A stretch of DNA of 64,000 nucleotides from Vibrio azureus (GCF_002849855.1 NZ_CP018617.1:124001-188000); one strand, 5' to 3'; positions 1-7,508 are shown, counted from the stretch's first letter. The notes: generated from the letters alone by a model not told the origin. Made by a program: numbers and translations.

Positions 1-1
1 A

Positions 2-220
2 ATATACAAATTGTTCCCTTATGCCATAGAAGGTTACCAACGTTGGCGAGCCAATCGCATACATCGACAGAAACAGCAACAACAAAAAGTAGAGAAAATT
101 AATGAACAACCTTACGATACTTTTCGTGACGATATGGGCCCTGCTGCTGGGCGGGTGCACCTCGATTCTGAGCACACCAAATCAAAGCGAATTTTGCCCA
201 CCAACACCGATCCATCTTGA
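2..220 (+). CDS. Partial phage-like protein, possibly the end of an i-spanin (Rz)
   Basis: The frame is open from the first bases of the window to a stop at 218-220, so the 5' end is missing. The visible part is hydrophilic, with an RIHRQKQQQQK basic/glutamine stretch that could be the end of a coiled coil. The next gene, an Rz1-like lipoprotein, starts inside it in another frame. That nesting is the classical arrangement of the phage spanin genes Rz and Rz1. I do not recognise the family from sequence alone; the Rz call rests mainly on the overlap. Confidence 0.4.
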   Translation: MYKLFPYAIEGYQRWRANRIHRQKQQQQKVEKINEQPYDTFRDDMGPAAGRVHLDSEHTKSKRILPTNTDPS

Positions 221-338
221 GTGGTATCAAGTTGAAGAAGGCAGACGTGGGGTCTATCTGCCAGAGCAAAGCTTTAAGCAATTACAACGCTATATTGTTG
301 AGCTTAAAACTTGTATTGAAGGGGCAAGCTTGGATTGA
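102..338 (+). CDS. Rz1-like outer-membrane spanin lipoprotein
   Basis: A 78-aa protein with a short hydrophobic signal peptide ending in a lipobox (LLGGC, Cys at about residue 19). After it come a second Cys, a CPPTP motif and a C-terminal part with YLPEQSFKQLQRYI. O-spanins of tailed phages are small lipoproteins whose genes start inside the upstream i-spanin gene; this gene starts at 102 inside an open frame ending at 220. O-spanins help fuse inner and outer membranes at lysis. It has no other phage genes on its right, so it marks a prophage edge or a leftover lysis cassette. A generic small lipoprotein is the alternative. Confidence 0.55.
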   Translation: MNNLTILFVTIWALLLGGCTSILSTPNQSEFCPPTPIHLEWYQVEEGRRGVYLPEQSFKQLQRYIVELKTCIEGASLD

Positions 339-421
339 AAAATATCCCCAAGTAACACTAAGATGACTTTGTTGATACTACGCCTTAAGGTGCCTTGGGG
401 TATAACACTTAAAACCCTTGA

Positions 422-1435
422 TTAATTCATCGTCAGGACAATTCGAAATTTAGCGTCCCCTGATTTCATTCTTTGGAAAGCCTCGTTTGCTAGTTCCAAA
501 GGCATTGTTTCTACAAGAGGCCGAACATGAGACAGCACACTGAACTTTAGTGCTTTTTCGTTTTCAAACGGTGTTCCTGTAATGGAACCTTGGATTTGCT
601 TTTCTCCACCGACTAAAGCGCCGCTGCGAAATACCAAGGGTTGCGAACCTGCACCAAGAATAATGACGCGGCCTTTCGTTGCGAGTTGGTTGGTTAACTC
701 GGATGTTAGAGTTGGCTGATTGATCGTCACGATTGCGGCTTGAATCGCGCCTAACTTGGCACAGGCTTCGCTAATGGACTCTTTATTTGTGTCAACATAA
801 TGATGAGCGCCAAGTTTGAGTACGTTTGACTCAATGTCTTCACCACGCCCGATAGCCACGACTCGGTATCCCATACGTTGAGCATATTGGATGGCCATGT
901 GACCTAAACCACCAATACCTAAAATTGCCACGGTATCTCCTGCTTCAGCGCCGCATTTTTTCAAAGCATTAAATGTGGCAATACCTGCACACAGTATCGG
1001 TGCTGCCTCAGTAGAATCAAGAGTCTCTGGGATTGAAACCAAGCCTGAAGATCTTGCTAACATCACTTCTGCATAGCCACCATCGACTGAAGAACCGGTT
1101 ACTGGTTGATCTGAACATTGCTGGAAATGTCCTTGACGGCAAGCGTCGCAAGCGTAACAGGGGCCACCAAGCCTGCCTATGCCAACTCTTTGTCCCACCT
1201 TCCAGAATTCTGGCGTGCCTTTTCCAACGGATAGCAGACGACCCACCACTTCATGTCCCGGAACACGAGGAGGAGATTGATTCTTATCTGCACCATCAAT
1301 GTCGAAAATGTCTGCACCGCAGATGCCACAAGCTTCAACCTTAATGAGCACTTCACCATACCCGGGTTCTGGCATCTCTCTTTGTACTAACTCCAGTTTT
1401 CCCGGCTCTGTAATTTGCATTGCACGATAAGTCAT
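422..1435 (-). CDS. Zinc-dependent alcohol dehydrogenase (MDR family)
   Basis: A 337-aa medium-chain zinc alcohol dehydrogenase that should oxidise or reduce alcohols and aldehydes with NAD(P). The N-terminal GroES-like domain has the catalytic-zinc Cys in ACGICGAD (about residue 38) and the PGHEVVG motif. The structural-zinc cysteines are in CYACDACRQGHFQQC. The Rossmann domain has GIGGLGHMAIQ at about residues 170-180. Length is normal for the AdhA/AdhP type. It stands alone, convergent with the phage-like genes on its left and divergent from the peptidase gene. The substrate cannot be told from sequence. Confidence 0.88.
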   Translation of the reverse strand: MTYRAMQITEPGKLELVQREMPEPGYGEVLIKVEACGICGADIFDIDGADKNQSPPRVPGHEVVGRLLSVGKGTPEFWKVGQRVGIGRLGGPCYACDACRQGHFQQCSDQPVTGSSVDGGYAEVMLARSSGLVSIPETLDSTEAAPILCAGIATFNALKKCGAEAGDTVAILGIGGLGHMAIQYAQRMGYRVVAIGRGEDIESNVLKLGAHHYVDTNKESISEACAKLGAIQAAIVTINQPTLTSELTNQLATKGRVIILGAGSQPLVFRSGALVGGEKQIQGSITGTPFENEKALKFSVLSHVRPLVETMPLELANEAFQRMKSGDAKFRIVLTMN

Positions 1436-1461
1436 CGTTTTATTTCTCCGTTATTTTTATA

Positions 1462-1510
1462 TATACCCAAGTAACCTTGCCCTTTGGGATTGCGTCACTG
1501 AGTTATACTC
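1462..1510. repeat. Interspersed palindromic repeat, copy 1
   Basis: Starts with the arm TATACCCAAGTAACC and continues with CCCTTTGGGATTGCGTCACTGAG. This second half recurs near 40220-40255, so it belongs to a longer version of the element. Confidence 0.7.
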
Positions 1511-1546
1511 AATAGTGTCCTCCTTACTGCCTTTTTTCAAGCCACT

Positions 1547-1570
1547 TATACCCAAGTGACCTCAAGATAT
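1547..1570. repeat. Interspersed palindromic repeat, copy 2 (half element)
   Basis: Reads TTATACCCAAGTGACCTCAA. Only one arm is present. Confidence 0.7.
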
Positions 1571-1680
1571 TTTATTAAACATTAATGGCCAGTGGTTTTG
1601 ACTAAATTGGGTGAGGTTTTGTAGGTTTCAAAGGTGAGCGCTTTTACTTGGCCTTAAAAAAAGATATAACAAATAGGATG

Positions 1681-1725
1681 TTATACCCAAGTGACCTCAA
1701 GATGCTTGATTCAGAGCGATGTCAT
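1681..1725. repeat. Interspersed palindromic repeat, copy 3
   Basis: Arm TATACCCAAGTGACCTCAAG followed by ATGCTTGATTCAGAGCGA. The 1436-1780 gap holds three copies and no gene. A promoter for the peptidase gene at 1781 must lie here but is not clear. Confidence 0.7.
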
Positions 1726-1780
1726 TGAATTATATCAATCTCCCCTTTTAATCCTTCAGCCCTTGCGAGAGTGACCCCTA

Positions 1781-2455
1781 ATGATTAGATTCGCCTCTAT
1801 TGCGCTTATGCTTGTTTCTCAAACCGTGTATTCAAGTACCAGTATATGTTACGGCACCACATCCAATGGCCACTTAGAACATGGCGTGGAATTACCCAGT
1901 CAAGGTGAAAACTTTGTTAGTTACAGCACCATCGCTAGGCTGGTGGGGCGATCTTATGTGCACTCTAGTGTGAGAGACATTATCGTCAATGCCTATAAGA
2001 ATTTAGCCGTTCAGATGCCCCATACAGTCTATAAATATGCTGAAACAGGACTTGAATCAGGAGGAAGATTTCGTCCTCATAAAACGCATCAAAACGGTTT
2101 ATCAGTGGATTTTATGACTCCGGTTAAAAATAAAAAGGGAGAGTCTGTTCACTTACCCACCCACCCACTGAATAAATTTGGCTACAATATTGAATTTGAT
2201 GCTTCGAGTAAGTTTGAGGATTATAGTATTGATTATGAGGCACTTGCAGCCCATATCGTTGCATTAGACAAAGAGGCAAAGAGACAGGGCTTTGATCTGT
2301 GGCGAGTTATTTTTGCTCCTGAGCTACAACCTAATTTATTTAAAACGCAACATGCCGAATACCTTAAAAAGCATATTCAGTTTTCTAAAAAACGATCTTG
2401 GGTGCGTCATGATGAGCATTATCATGTTGATTTTGCTATTCCCTGCCGGGCTTGA
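1781..2455 (+). CDS. MepA-like murein endopeptidase (peptidase M74/M15 fold)
   Basis: A 224-aa protein with an N-terminal signal peptide (about residues 1-18), so it acts in the periplasm. It carries the LAS-metallopeptidase zinc signature: GGRFRPHKTHQNGLSVDF at about residues 90-110, with H-x6-D, and DEHYHVDFAIP near the C-terminus. Penicillin-insensitive murein endopeptidases of this fold cut D-Ala-mDAP cross-links in peptidoglycan. It is shorter than E. coli MepA (about 274 aa) and may be a distinct subfamily. It is a single gene flanked by interspersed repeats. Its nearness to the spanin gene could mean a lysis link, but it reads like a host enzyme. Confidence 0.75.
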   Translation: MIRFASIALMLVSQTVYSSTSICYGTTSNGHLEHGVELPSQGENFVSYSTIARLVGRSYVHSSVRDIIVNAYKNLAVQMPHTVYKYAETGLESGGRFRPHKTHQNGLSVDFMTPVKNKKGESVHLPTHPLNKFGYNIEFDASSKFEDYSIDYEALAAHIVALDKEAKRQGFDLWRVIFAPELQPNLFKTQHAEYLKKHIQFSKKRSWVRHDEHYHVDFAIPCRA

Positions 2456-2480
2456 GTAGAAGGATCGTTCTCATCAGTCC

Positions 2481-2504
2481 TATCTTGAGGTTACTTGGGT
2501 ATAC
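2481..2504. repeat. Interspersed palindromic repeat, copy 4 (half element)
   Basis: Reads TATCTTGAGGTTACTTGGG then TATA. It is the opposite-arm orientation, placed just after the peptidase gene. Confidence 0.7.
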
Positions 2505-2542
2505 TGCTTCCTTGGTTTGTTAAAATAAAAGGACCATAAATC

Positions 2543-3262
2543 ATGACATTTAAAGCCTATCTAATCAGTGATTGCCATTATGATATTAACAATCAATATT
2601 CACTGACCTCCTTGAGAAAAGTCATCAAAGAGATACAAGTCAGAGATGACTTTGATGCTATTTTTATTGCCGGTGATATTTGTAATAGCCCTAAACATGA
2701 ACATTATGTTGCTTTTGAGCAGGAGTTTAACGAGGTATCTAACAAGCCAATTTATGCGATTGCGGGCAATCATGACGATTTAGAGCAGATGAAGCGTTCG
2801 TTTTTTCGTATTAGCACAGACAACAAGGTTGAAACTGCAGAAAACGTTGACTTTATCTTGATGGACTCTAGTAAAAAACCATATGAACCCATGCCATTAG
2901 GAGCAGGGCGGGTATCGCAAAGGGACATAAAAGCGCTTAGCCAGATTACGAAGACAAGTATTATATTGATACATCATCCCATATTTACGGTGGGTAATGA
3001 TACTTTTCAGACTCTTGGGATAGAAAACCGCTCACAATTGGCAGATGAAGTATTAAATAATGAACATATTCGATATATCTTGTGCGGCCATGGACACTAC
3101 TTTATCCAGATAAATAAGGATCATGTTACTCAATATATGTCACCTTCAAGCTGTTATGGCTTTGATCACTCGATGGATAAGCTTGAAAAAACGTCACTCA
3201 AAGGCTTTCTTTCGATAGAAATACAAAATGATGAACTCACTGTGGAGAACGTTGATTTGTAG
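2543..3262 (+). CDS. Calcineurin-like metallophosphoesterase
   Basis: A 239-aa cytoplasmic protein with the full binuclear metallophosphatase signature: D-x-H (SDCHYD, about residues 9-14), GD (IAGDICNS), GNHD (about 74-77), an H in LIHHPIF and GHGHYF near the end. The overall layout is like CpdA/Icc cyclic-nucleotide phosphodiesterases. The substrate could be a cyclic nucleotide or another phosphodiester. The start ATG follows AAAGGACC at about the right distance. No operon partner is evident. Confidence 0.82.
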   Translation: MTFKAYLISDCHYDINNQYSLTSLRKVIKEIQVRDDFDAIFIAGDICNSPKHEHYVAFEQEFNEVSNKPIYAIAGNHDDLEQMKRSFFRISTDNKVETAENVDFILMDSSKKPYEPMPLGAGRVSQRDIKALSQITKTSIILIHHPIFTVGNDTFQTLGIENRSQLADEVLNNEHIRYILCGHGHYFIQINKDHVTQYMSPSSCYGFDHSMDKLEKTSLKGFLSIEIQNDELTVENVDL

Positions 3263-3331
3263 TTATTTATTGAACTTAAGTCATGTATAGAACGTAAAAG
3301 ACTTGTTTATATTTTAAACCGCTAAGTGACG

Positions 3332-3547
3332 ATGAATCGAATTAACCCAGCTAAATTACACCATAGCAAGTGGACGGCAATTACCCCAACGAATAAAGAG
3401 AGGCACTTCTTAGTTTCCGCTGTAGAGTATGATGAAGATGGAGCAGTGATGTCTTGCTCGCTTGAAGCAATATTGACCAGAAAAGAGTATGCCATTGACT
3501 GGACAGAGCTGAAGAACAGTGAGAAATGGCGCCAAGGTTGGAAGTGA
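3332..3547 (+). CDS. TIGR02450-family small protein
   Basis: A 71-aa protein opening MNRINPAKLHHSKWTAI and ending WTELKNSEKWRQGWK, the pattern I know from the TIGR02450 family of small tryptophan-rich proteins of gammaproteobacteria. Function is unknown. ATG 3332 is preferred over the upstream GTG 3326 because it gives the usual family N-terminus. Confidence 0.7.
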   Translation: MNRINPAKLHHSKWTAITPTNKERHFLVSAVEYDEDGAVMSCSLEAILTRKEYAIDWTELKNSEKWRQGWK

Positions 3548-3562
3548 AACTCCGTTTAATGT

Positions 3563-3625
3563 AAACCCAAGCTACTTCACAGCCGTTTTTCTGAACTGAA
3601 AACCATGAGGTTGCTTGGGCATATA
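3563..3625. repeat. Interspersed palindromic repeat, copy 5 (degenerate full element)
   Basis: Arms AAACCCAAGCTACTTCA and TGAGGTTGCTTGGGCATAT face each other around a 30-nt centre with TTTTTCTGAACTGAAAA. It lies between convergent genes just downstream of rtcA. Confidence 0.6.
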
Positions 3626-3642
3626 GTTTAGGGTCGAAGAAC

Positions 3643-4710
3643 TCAGGTGCTAGCTTTGAGTTCACAGTGGCTCTTTGTACTGACTTTAATCCGCCAAAGT
3701 CCGTCAGCTTCTGGGTAGACTTGTATGTTTATGTCCAAAAAGTTTTGAATGACATCAATGTTTGTTTTGGTGTGTAAGCTTGGCTCGGTTGTGGTGAATT
3801 CACCGCCACCAGCTAATGCCATAGGAATTAAGAGCTGATCGGCTAAGTGTTCCTCAACCGCTGCGCTCGCTTTTAAGAACTTTTTCACTCGCCCTGCGCA
3901 GCGTTTTGCTACTCGTTCTGATGACACACCGACTTCACCTGTTTGCTCAAATAAACTCGTTATCCCATTCCCTTTAATTTTAGCTTGAAAGCTGTTGCCT
4001 GGGCCGATGGTATGATGTTGTTCCACTTCTCCTAATGCAGTCTCCCAGCCTAATACTTTTCTACCCATTGCGACTTCTTTTTGGCCGATAAAATCGGGTA
4101 GATTACTCATCAGTGCTTTAAAAGAGCAACGTTGCGGTTCTTTCTCAAACTCACTGCCTGCCGTTAATACATCAATAGGGATTAGCTTGTCTGTAGGATG
4201 AATAGTGAGTCGCCAATGTCCTCCGCCAGCAGGATAAAAACCAAGAGAGGTAATATCGACGTGTGTATTTACGCCCATTTGTTGCAAAGCTGGCAAGTAT
4301 GACTCTTTAAAAAAGCAAAGAGAAGGGGACATACCGTTGTGAGTACCACCTTCAAACGTGATCGTCGACGGTTCCTGAGCTAAAGCCAATACAGGAAAGA
4401 TGGTTTGTGCCACTAAAACGGTGCTTCCTGAGGTACCTATGGAAAAGTGATAATCTCCCGGCTTTACTTTTTTTGGCGAGAATCGGATACGTGTCGCGCC
4501 TAATTCTACGCCCTCAGTTTTAGCCTCACTGATGCTTTGCGCCGCTTTTACCGAAGTTAAATGTTGACGTAATAGCCCTGGTTTGTTGCGTTTTGCTCTG
4601 ATGTTTATTACTTCAATTGGCGTTTGCGTTAGGATTGATAATGTGAGCGCGGTGCGTAACACTTGTCCGCCCCCTTCTCCTTGAGAGCCATCGATAACTA
4701 AAAAATTCAT
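3643..4710 (-). CDS. rtcA: RNA 3'-terminal phosphate cyclase RtcA
   Basis: A 355-aa RtcA. The enzyme uses ATP to turn RNA 3'-phosphate (or 2'-phosphate) ends into 2',3'-cyclic phosphates, through a covalent His-AMP. Seen here: the N-terminal GSQGEGGGQVLRTALTLS motif (about residues 9-26) and LHTKTNIDV near residue 312, which holds the catalytic histidine. It is slightly longer than E. coli RtcA (338 aa). It is last in the slipin-rtcB-rtcA operon, 8 nt after rtcB, so probably co-translated. It supplies ends that RtcB can ligate. Confidence 0.95.
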   Translation of the reverse strand: MNFLVIDGSQGEGGGQVLRTALTLSILTQTPIEVINIRAKRNKPGLLRQHLTSVKAAQSISEAKTEGVELGATRIRFSPKKVKPGDYHFSIGTSGSTVLVAQTIFPVLALAQEPSTITFEGGTHNGMSPSLCFFKESYLPALQQMGVNTHVDITSLGFYPAGGGHWRLTIHPTDKLIPIDVLTAGSEFEKEPQRCSFKALMSNLPDFIGQKEVAMGRKVLGWETALGEVEQHHTIGPGNSFQAKIKGNGITSLFEQTGEVGVSSERVAKRCAGRVKKFLKASAAVEEHLADQLLIPMALAGGGEFTTTEPSLHTKTNIDVIQNFLDINIQVYPEADGLWRIKVSTKSHCELKAST

Positions 4711-4718
4711 TCAGCTTT

Positions 4719-5945
4719 TTATCCTTTTACACATACAATTTGCTTGAGGGTATACACGACTTCGACTAAGTCCTTCTGGGCTTCCATGACTTTTTCTATG
4801 TCTTTGTAAGCATGCGGGATCTCGTCGATAACGGCTTCGTCTTTGCGGCATTCGACACCTTGAGTTGCTTCAATGTGATCTTTAACGCTATAGACTTTCT
4901 TAGCTTTGCTTCGTGACATCACTCGTCCAGCCCCATGACTACAACTGTTAAAACTCTCTGGATTACCAAGCCCTCTGACAATAAAAGAGCGAGCTCCCAT
5001 ACTGCCGGGAATGATGCCCATTTCACCTTCTTGAGCGCTTACTGCCCCTTTACGGGTGACGAAACAGTCTTTACCAAAGTGTTTTTCTCGTGAGATGTAG
5101 TTATGGTGACAATTGACCGCGAGTTCAGCAGTTGAGAACGAGACAGGGAGTGCTTTGCGCAGTGCAGCAATGGCATTAAACATCATGATTTCACGGTTTT
5201 TCTTGGCAAAATCCTGCGCCCATTCTACCGCTTCGACATAATCATCAAAATAGTCGCTGCCCTCGGATAAGTACGACAAGTCCATATCTGGCAAGTGGAT
5301 TTGGTGGCGTTGCATTTCTTTTTTAGCGAGCTCTATGAAGTAAGAGCCAATCCGGTTACCCACTCCACGACTTCCAGAATGCAGCATAATCCATACCGCA
5401 TCATTTTCATCTAAACACAGTTCTAAAAAGTGGTTGCCTGTTCCCATTGTTCCCAAGTGGTTGACATGGTTGCTGTTTCTGATGGCCGGATGCTTATGAC
5501 AAATCTTTTCAAACCTAGCCTCCAGCTTCTTCCACTCACCTGCAACCACATCAGGAATGTTATGCCATGCTCCTTTATCCCGAGCACCACGACGACCTGC
5601 TGTTCTTCCATGAGGGACGGCGGCCTCAAAGGCGTGGCGGATACCAATTAAATTATCTGGCAACTGGCTGGCAGTTAAGGTGGTTTTTGTTGCCACCATG
5701 CCACAGCCGATATCAACACCAACGGCTGCCGGAATCACGGCATTTACAGAGGGAATCACACTGCCAATGGTGGCCCCTTTGCCCAAATGGACATCGGGCA
5801 TCACTGCAATGTGTGAATGTACGATTGGCATGCGAGCGATATTTTTTAATTGTTGCTGTGCTTGTTCTTCAAACGGGACGCCTTTCGTCCAAGCTTTAAT
5901 CGGCACCATACCTGCGTTTTCGATGACGTTGTAATGTTTACACAT
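4719..5945 (-). CDS. rtcB: RNA ligase RtcB (GTP/Mn2+ dependent)
   Basis: A 408-aa protein, the same length as E. coli RtcB. The enzyme joins RNA 2',3'-cyclic phosphate or 3'-phosphate ends to 5'-OH ends, through an RtcB-(His)-GMP intermediate. Visible signatures are GVDIGCGM (metal-binding Cys, about residue 78), GTMGTGNHFLE, MLHSGSRGVGN and SHGAGRVMSRSKAK with the guanylylated His at about 337. It sits 47 nt downstream of the slipin gene and 8 nt upstream of rtcA. It would reseal tRNA or rRNA cut by ribotoxins. Confidence 0.96.
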   Translation of the reverse strand: MCKHYNVIENAGMVPIKAWTKGVPFEEQAQQQLKNIARMPIVHSHIAVMPDVHLGKGATIGSVIPSVNAVIPAAVGVDIGCGMVATKTTLTASQLPDNLIGIRHAFEAAVPHGRTAGRRGARDKGAWHNIPDVVAGEWKKLEARFEKICHKHPAIRNSNHVNHLGTMGTGNHFLELCLDENDAVWIMLHSGSRGVGNRIGSYFIELAKKEMQRHQIHLPDMDLSYLSEGSDYFDDYVEAVEWAQDFAKKNREIMMFNAIAALRKALPVSFSTAELAVNCHHNYISREKHFGKDCFVTRKGAVSAQEGEMGIIPGSMGARSFIVRGLGNPESFNSCSHGAGRVMSRSKAKKVYSVKDHIEATQGVECRKDEAVIDEIPHAYKDIEKVMEAQKDLVEVVYTLKQIVCVKG

Positions 5946-5992
5946 AATATTTCCTAAATTCTTTTGCTTTGAAATTTTTTTGATTTGCTTCG

Positions 5993-7147
5993 CTAAGCGA
6001 TTTTTATTAATCCATTGGTTAAGCCTTCTAGGCCGCCGTATACCGTGAGGCTGTCAATGCGCTCGGCCACTTTTTCTAGTGCTTCAAGCTCTTTAAGGCG
6101 CATCAAAGTTGGGTTGTTTTCCATAACTTTAGCGGTGTTATGTAAGCTCCTCGTTGCTGCGGTTTCTTCTCTGCGCTTTATGACATTCGCTTCTGCGGCT
6201 TTTTGAGCTTCAACCACTTGATTCAAGATGGCTTTCATTTCACCTGGCAGGATGATGTCTTTTACTCCGACGCTTATTAATGTGACGCCAATGGCATCCA
6301 GTTGTTCGACGACTAACTCTTTGACTGTTTCGTTGACGTATAACTTATCCAATAAGATATCATCCAAAGACTTTGTCCCTACCGCTTCTCTTAACGCCAA
6401 CTGCAGAGCTCGATAGATATACTCGTCTACTTTTTCAATGCTTTTTGCAACCAATTCAGTGTCTCTGATTTTGAGGCTAGCGCTTAAATTAATGCGAAGG
6501 CTTACTCGATCTTTACTTAAGATCTCTTGGCCGGTGATTTCTAACATCTGTGTTCTGCAATCAAAGGTTTTTAACTCAATATCGTGGTTAAACTGCCAAT
6601 AAGCATGTTTACCCGGTGATAGACGCTTAATAAATTGGCCATCGACATAAAGCAGCCCTTGATGATCTTTTTTCACATTGAGCTCTGCAATCGGCTTGGT
6701 CGCGACAGTTTGGTCACTTCTAATAAGTCTGGATGCATGATTGATCCCCGCGCGATGGATTAAACGCATCAATTGAGGATCAACGGCGATATCCTGCTCA
6801 ATGGGTAAAGTATCTAAACGGATATCACCTGCTTCTTTCCAGATATAGAGATGCTCGTTGGGTGCAACGATGCCTTGTAATAAGTCATTAACGTACAGTA
6901 GGCCAACATGATCGCTTTCTAATTTCCAATGTGAAATATGCTCTTTCAATACGCTGCTGCTCTGATATAAGCGCTCGGCGTTTCGATCATTAAAGTAAAG
7001 TTGATCGATGTCGAATGGAATAAACTCGCATTCTTTTTTTAGGTCCCAGATCTTATGTTTACCAGGAGTGAGCACATCGCATAATACTTGGTTTCTGAAA
7101 ACGAGTACTCTCTGATTTTCGGCAACTAACTGATGGGTTCTCAACAT
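5993..7147 (-). CDS. Slipin (SPFH/Band 7) protein of the Rtc operon
   Basis: A 384-aa SPFH-domain protein. ATG 7147 is chosen over TTG 7171 because GAAGGAAAG lies just upstream. Unlike typical slipins there is no N-terminal membrane helix. Instead the first about 190 residues carry three related units: RVLVFRNQVLCDVLTPGKH, GLLYVNDLLQGIVAPNEH and GLLYVDGQFIKRLSPGKH, each followed by a W. The Band 7 domain covers about residues 190-330 and ends in an Ala/Glu-rich helix (VVEAQKAAEANVIKRREET). It is the first protein gene of the operon with rtcB and rtcA. Slipins recur beside RtcB in bacteria, but their role in RNA repair is not established; scaffolding is a guess. Confidence 0.88.
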   Translation of the reverse strand: MLRTHQLVAENQRVLVFRNQVLCDVLTPGKHKIWDLKKECEFIPFDIDQLYFNDRNAERLYQSSSVLKEHISHWKLESDHVGLLYVNDLLQGIVAPNEHLYIWKEAGDIRLDTLPIEQDIAVDPQLMRLIHRAGINHASRLIRSDQTVATKPIAELNVKKDHQGLLYVDGQFIKRLSPGKHAYWQFNHDIELKTFDCRTQMLEITGQEILSKDRVSLRINLSASLKIRDTELVAKSIEKVDEYIYRALQLALREAVGTKSLDDILLDKLYVNETVKELVVEQLDAIGVTLISVGVKDIILPGEMKAILNQVVEAQKAAEANVIKRREETAATRSLHNTAKVMENNPTLMRLKELEALEKVAERIDSLTVYGGLEGLTNGLIKIA

Positions 7148-7181
7148 ATTTACTTTCCTTCTTAATGCCAACTTAAGCTGT

Positions 7182-7307
7182 GTTAGTAAGGGTTAATTGC
7201 TTAACAACACAGAGGTTTCAAACTCTGAACTAACAGGGAGCATCCTGCTTGCTGTTAATCGTTGGTTTTCAACGCCTGTCTGCCATTGGCAACAACAACT
7301 TACTAAC
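7182..7307 (-). ncRNA. Strongly folded leader RNA with a T-arm-like hairpin (element A)
   Basis: Read on the minus strand, these 126 nt are closed by a perfect 9-bp stem, GTTAGTAAG with CTTACTAAC. Inside are CGTTG/CAACG; TAACAG/CTGTTA holding AGCA-GGA-TGCT; CAGAG-TTTGAAAC-CTCTG, which looks like a tRNA T arm; and GTTAA-GCAA-TTAAC with a GNRA loop. It lies 35 nt upstream of the slipin start, inside the presumed operon transcript. In Salmonella the rtc operon carries Y RNAs, which combine a long closing stem with a tRNA-like module, so a Y-RNA-like role is possible. I cannot show homology. Confidence 0.55.
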
Positions 7308-7321
7308 GATGTATTTATAGA

Positions 7322-7392
7322 TTTTTAAGATGGGATTCGAACCCACAACAGACGACTGGAAAATCGTTGCTCTACCATTGAGCTACTTAAAT
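7322..7392 (-). ncRNA. Degenerate tRNA-like element, Gly(UCC)-like (element B)
   Basis: The minus strand folds as a full cloverleaf. The acceptor is ATTTAAG/CTTAAAA (6 pairs and an A-A). The D arm is GCTC-AATGGTA-GAGC and the T arm GTGGG-TTCGAAT-CCCAT. The anticodon arm is abnormal: ACGAT-TTTCCA-GTCGT leaves a 6-nt loop (or 4 bp with an 8-nt loop). TTTCCAG would give a UCC anticodon only with an extra U. No CCA is encoded and the acceptor is AU-rich. It is therefore unlikely to decode; it looks like a tRNA mimic in the rtc operon leader. Confidence 0.75.
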
Positions 7393-7416
7393 GGTGTTTG
7401 ATTGGTATACGCAGTC

Positions 7417-7477
7417 ACATTGTTCAGCGCACCGGAGTGATATTCGAATCACTGCCTCGTAATCAGACCCATAATGT
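7417..7477 (-). ncRNA. tRNA 3'-half-like element at the transcript start (element C)
   Basis: On the minus strand it has a T-arm-like hairpin, AGTGA-TTCGAATA-TCACT (7436-7453). A TTACGAG segment before it resembles an anticodon loop (ACG). Flanks ACATT and AATGT can pair like a short acceptor stem. No D arm is visible. It would be the first RNA made from the sigma-54-like promoter at 7493-7508. Either a decayed tRNA or a mimic of a tRNA half. Confidence 0.5.
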
Positions 7478-7492
7478 TTTCACTTTAACTAT

Positions 7493-7508
7493 TCCAATTC
7501 GCGTGCCA
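7493..7508 (-). promoter_or_regulatory. Candidate sigma-54 (-24/-12) promoter of the rtc operon
   Basis: Minus-strand sequence TGGCACG-CGAA-TTGGA compared with the consensus TGGCACR-N4-TTGCW. The -24 element is perfect; the -12 has GG for GC. RtcR is a sigma-54 activator encoded divergently, which fits. Transcription would start near 7482, so elements C, B and A all fall in the 5' leader before the slipin gene. Confidence 0.6.

Noticed and set aside
5430..5934. Plus-strand open frames opposite rtcB
   Set aside because: They lie wholly inside rtcB on the other strand and have no family pattern or ribosome site.
7182..7307. Could the folded leader element be an integron attC/VCR site?
   Set aside because: It lacks the attC core ends (GTTRRRY/RYYYAAC in order) and VCR-type sequence, lies in an operon leader and has no cassette structure around it.
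7322..7392. A working tRNA-Gly(UCC) gene
   Set aside because: The anticodon loop is not 7 nt, the acceptor has a mismatch and nearly only A-U pairs, and no CCA is encoded. Called tRNA-like instead.
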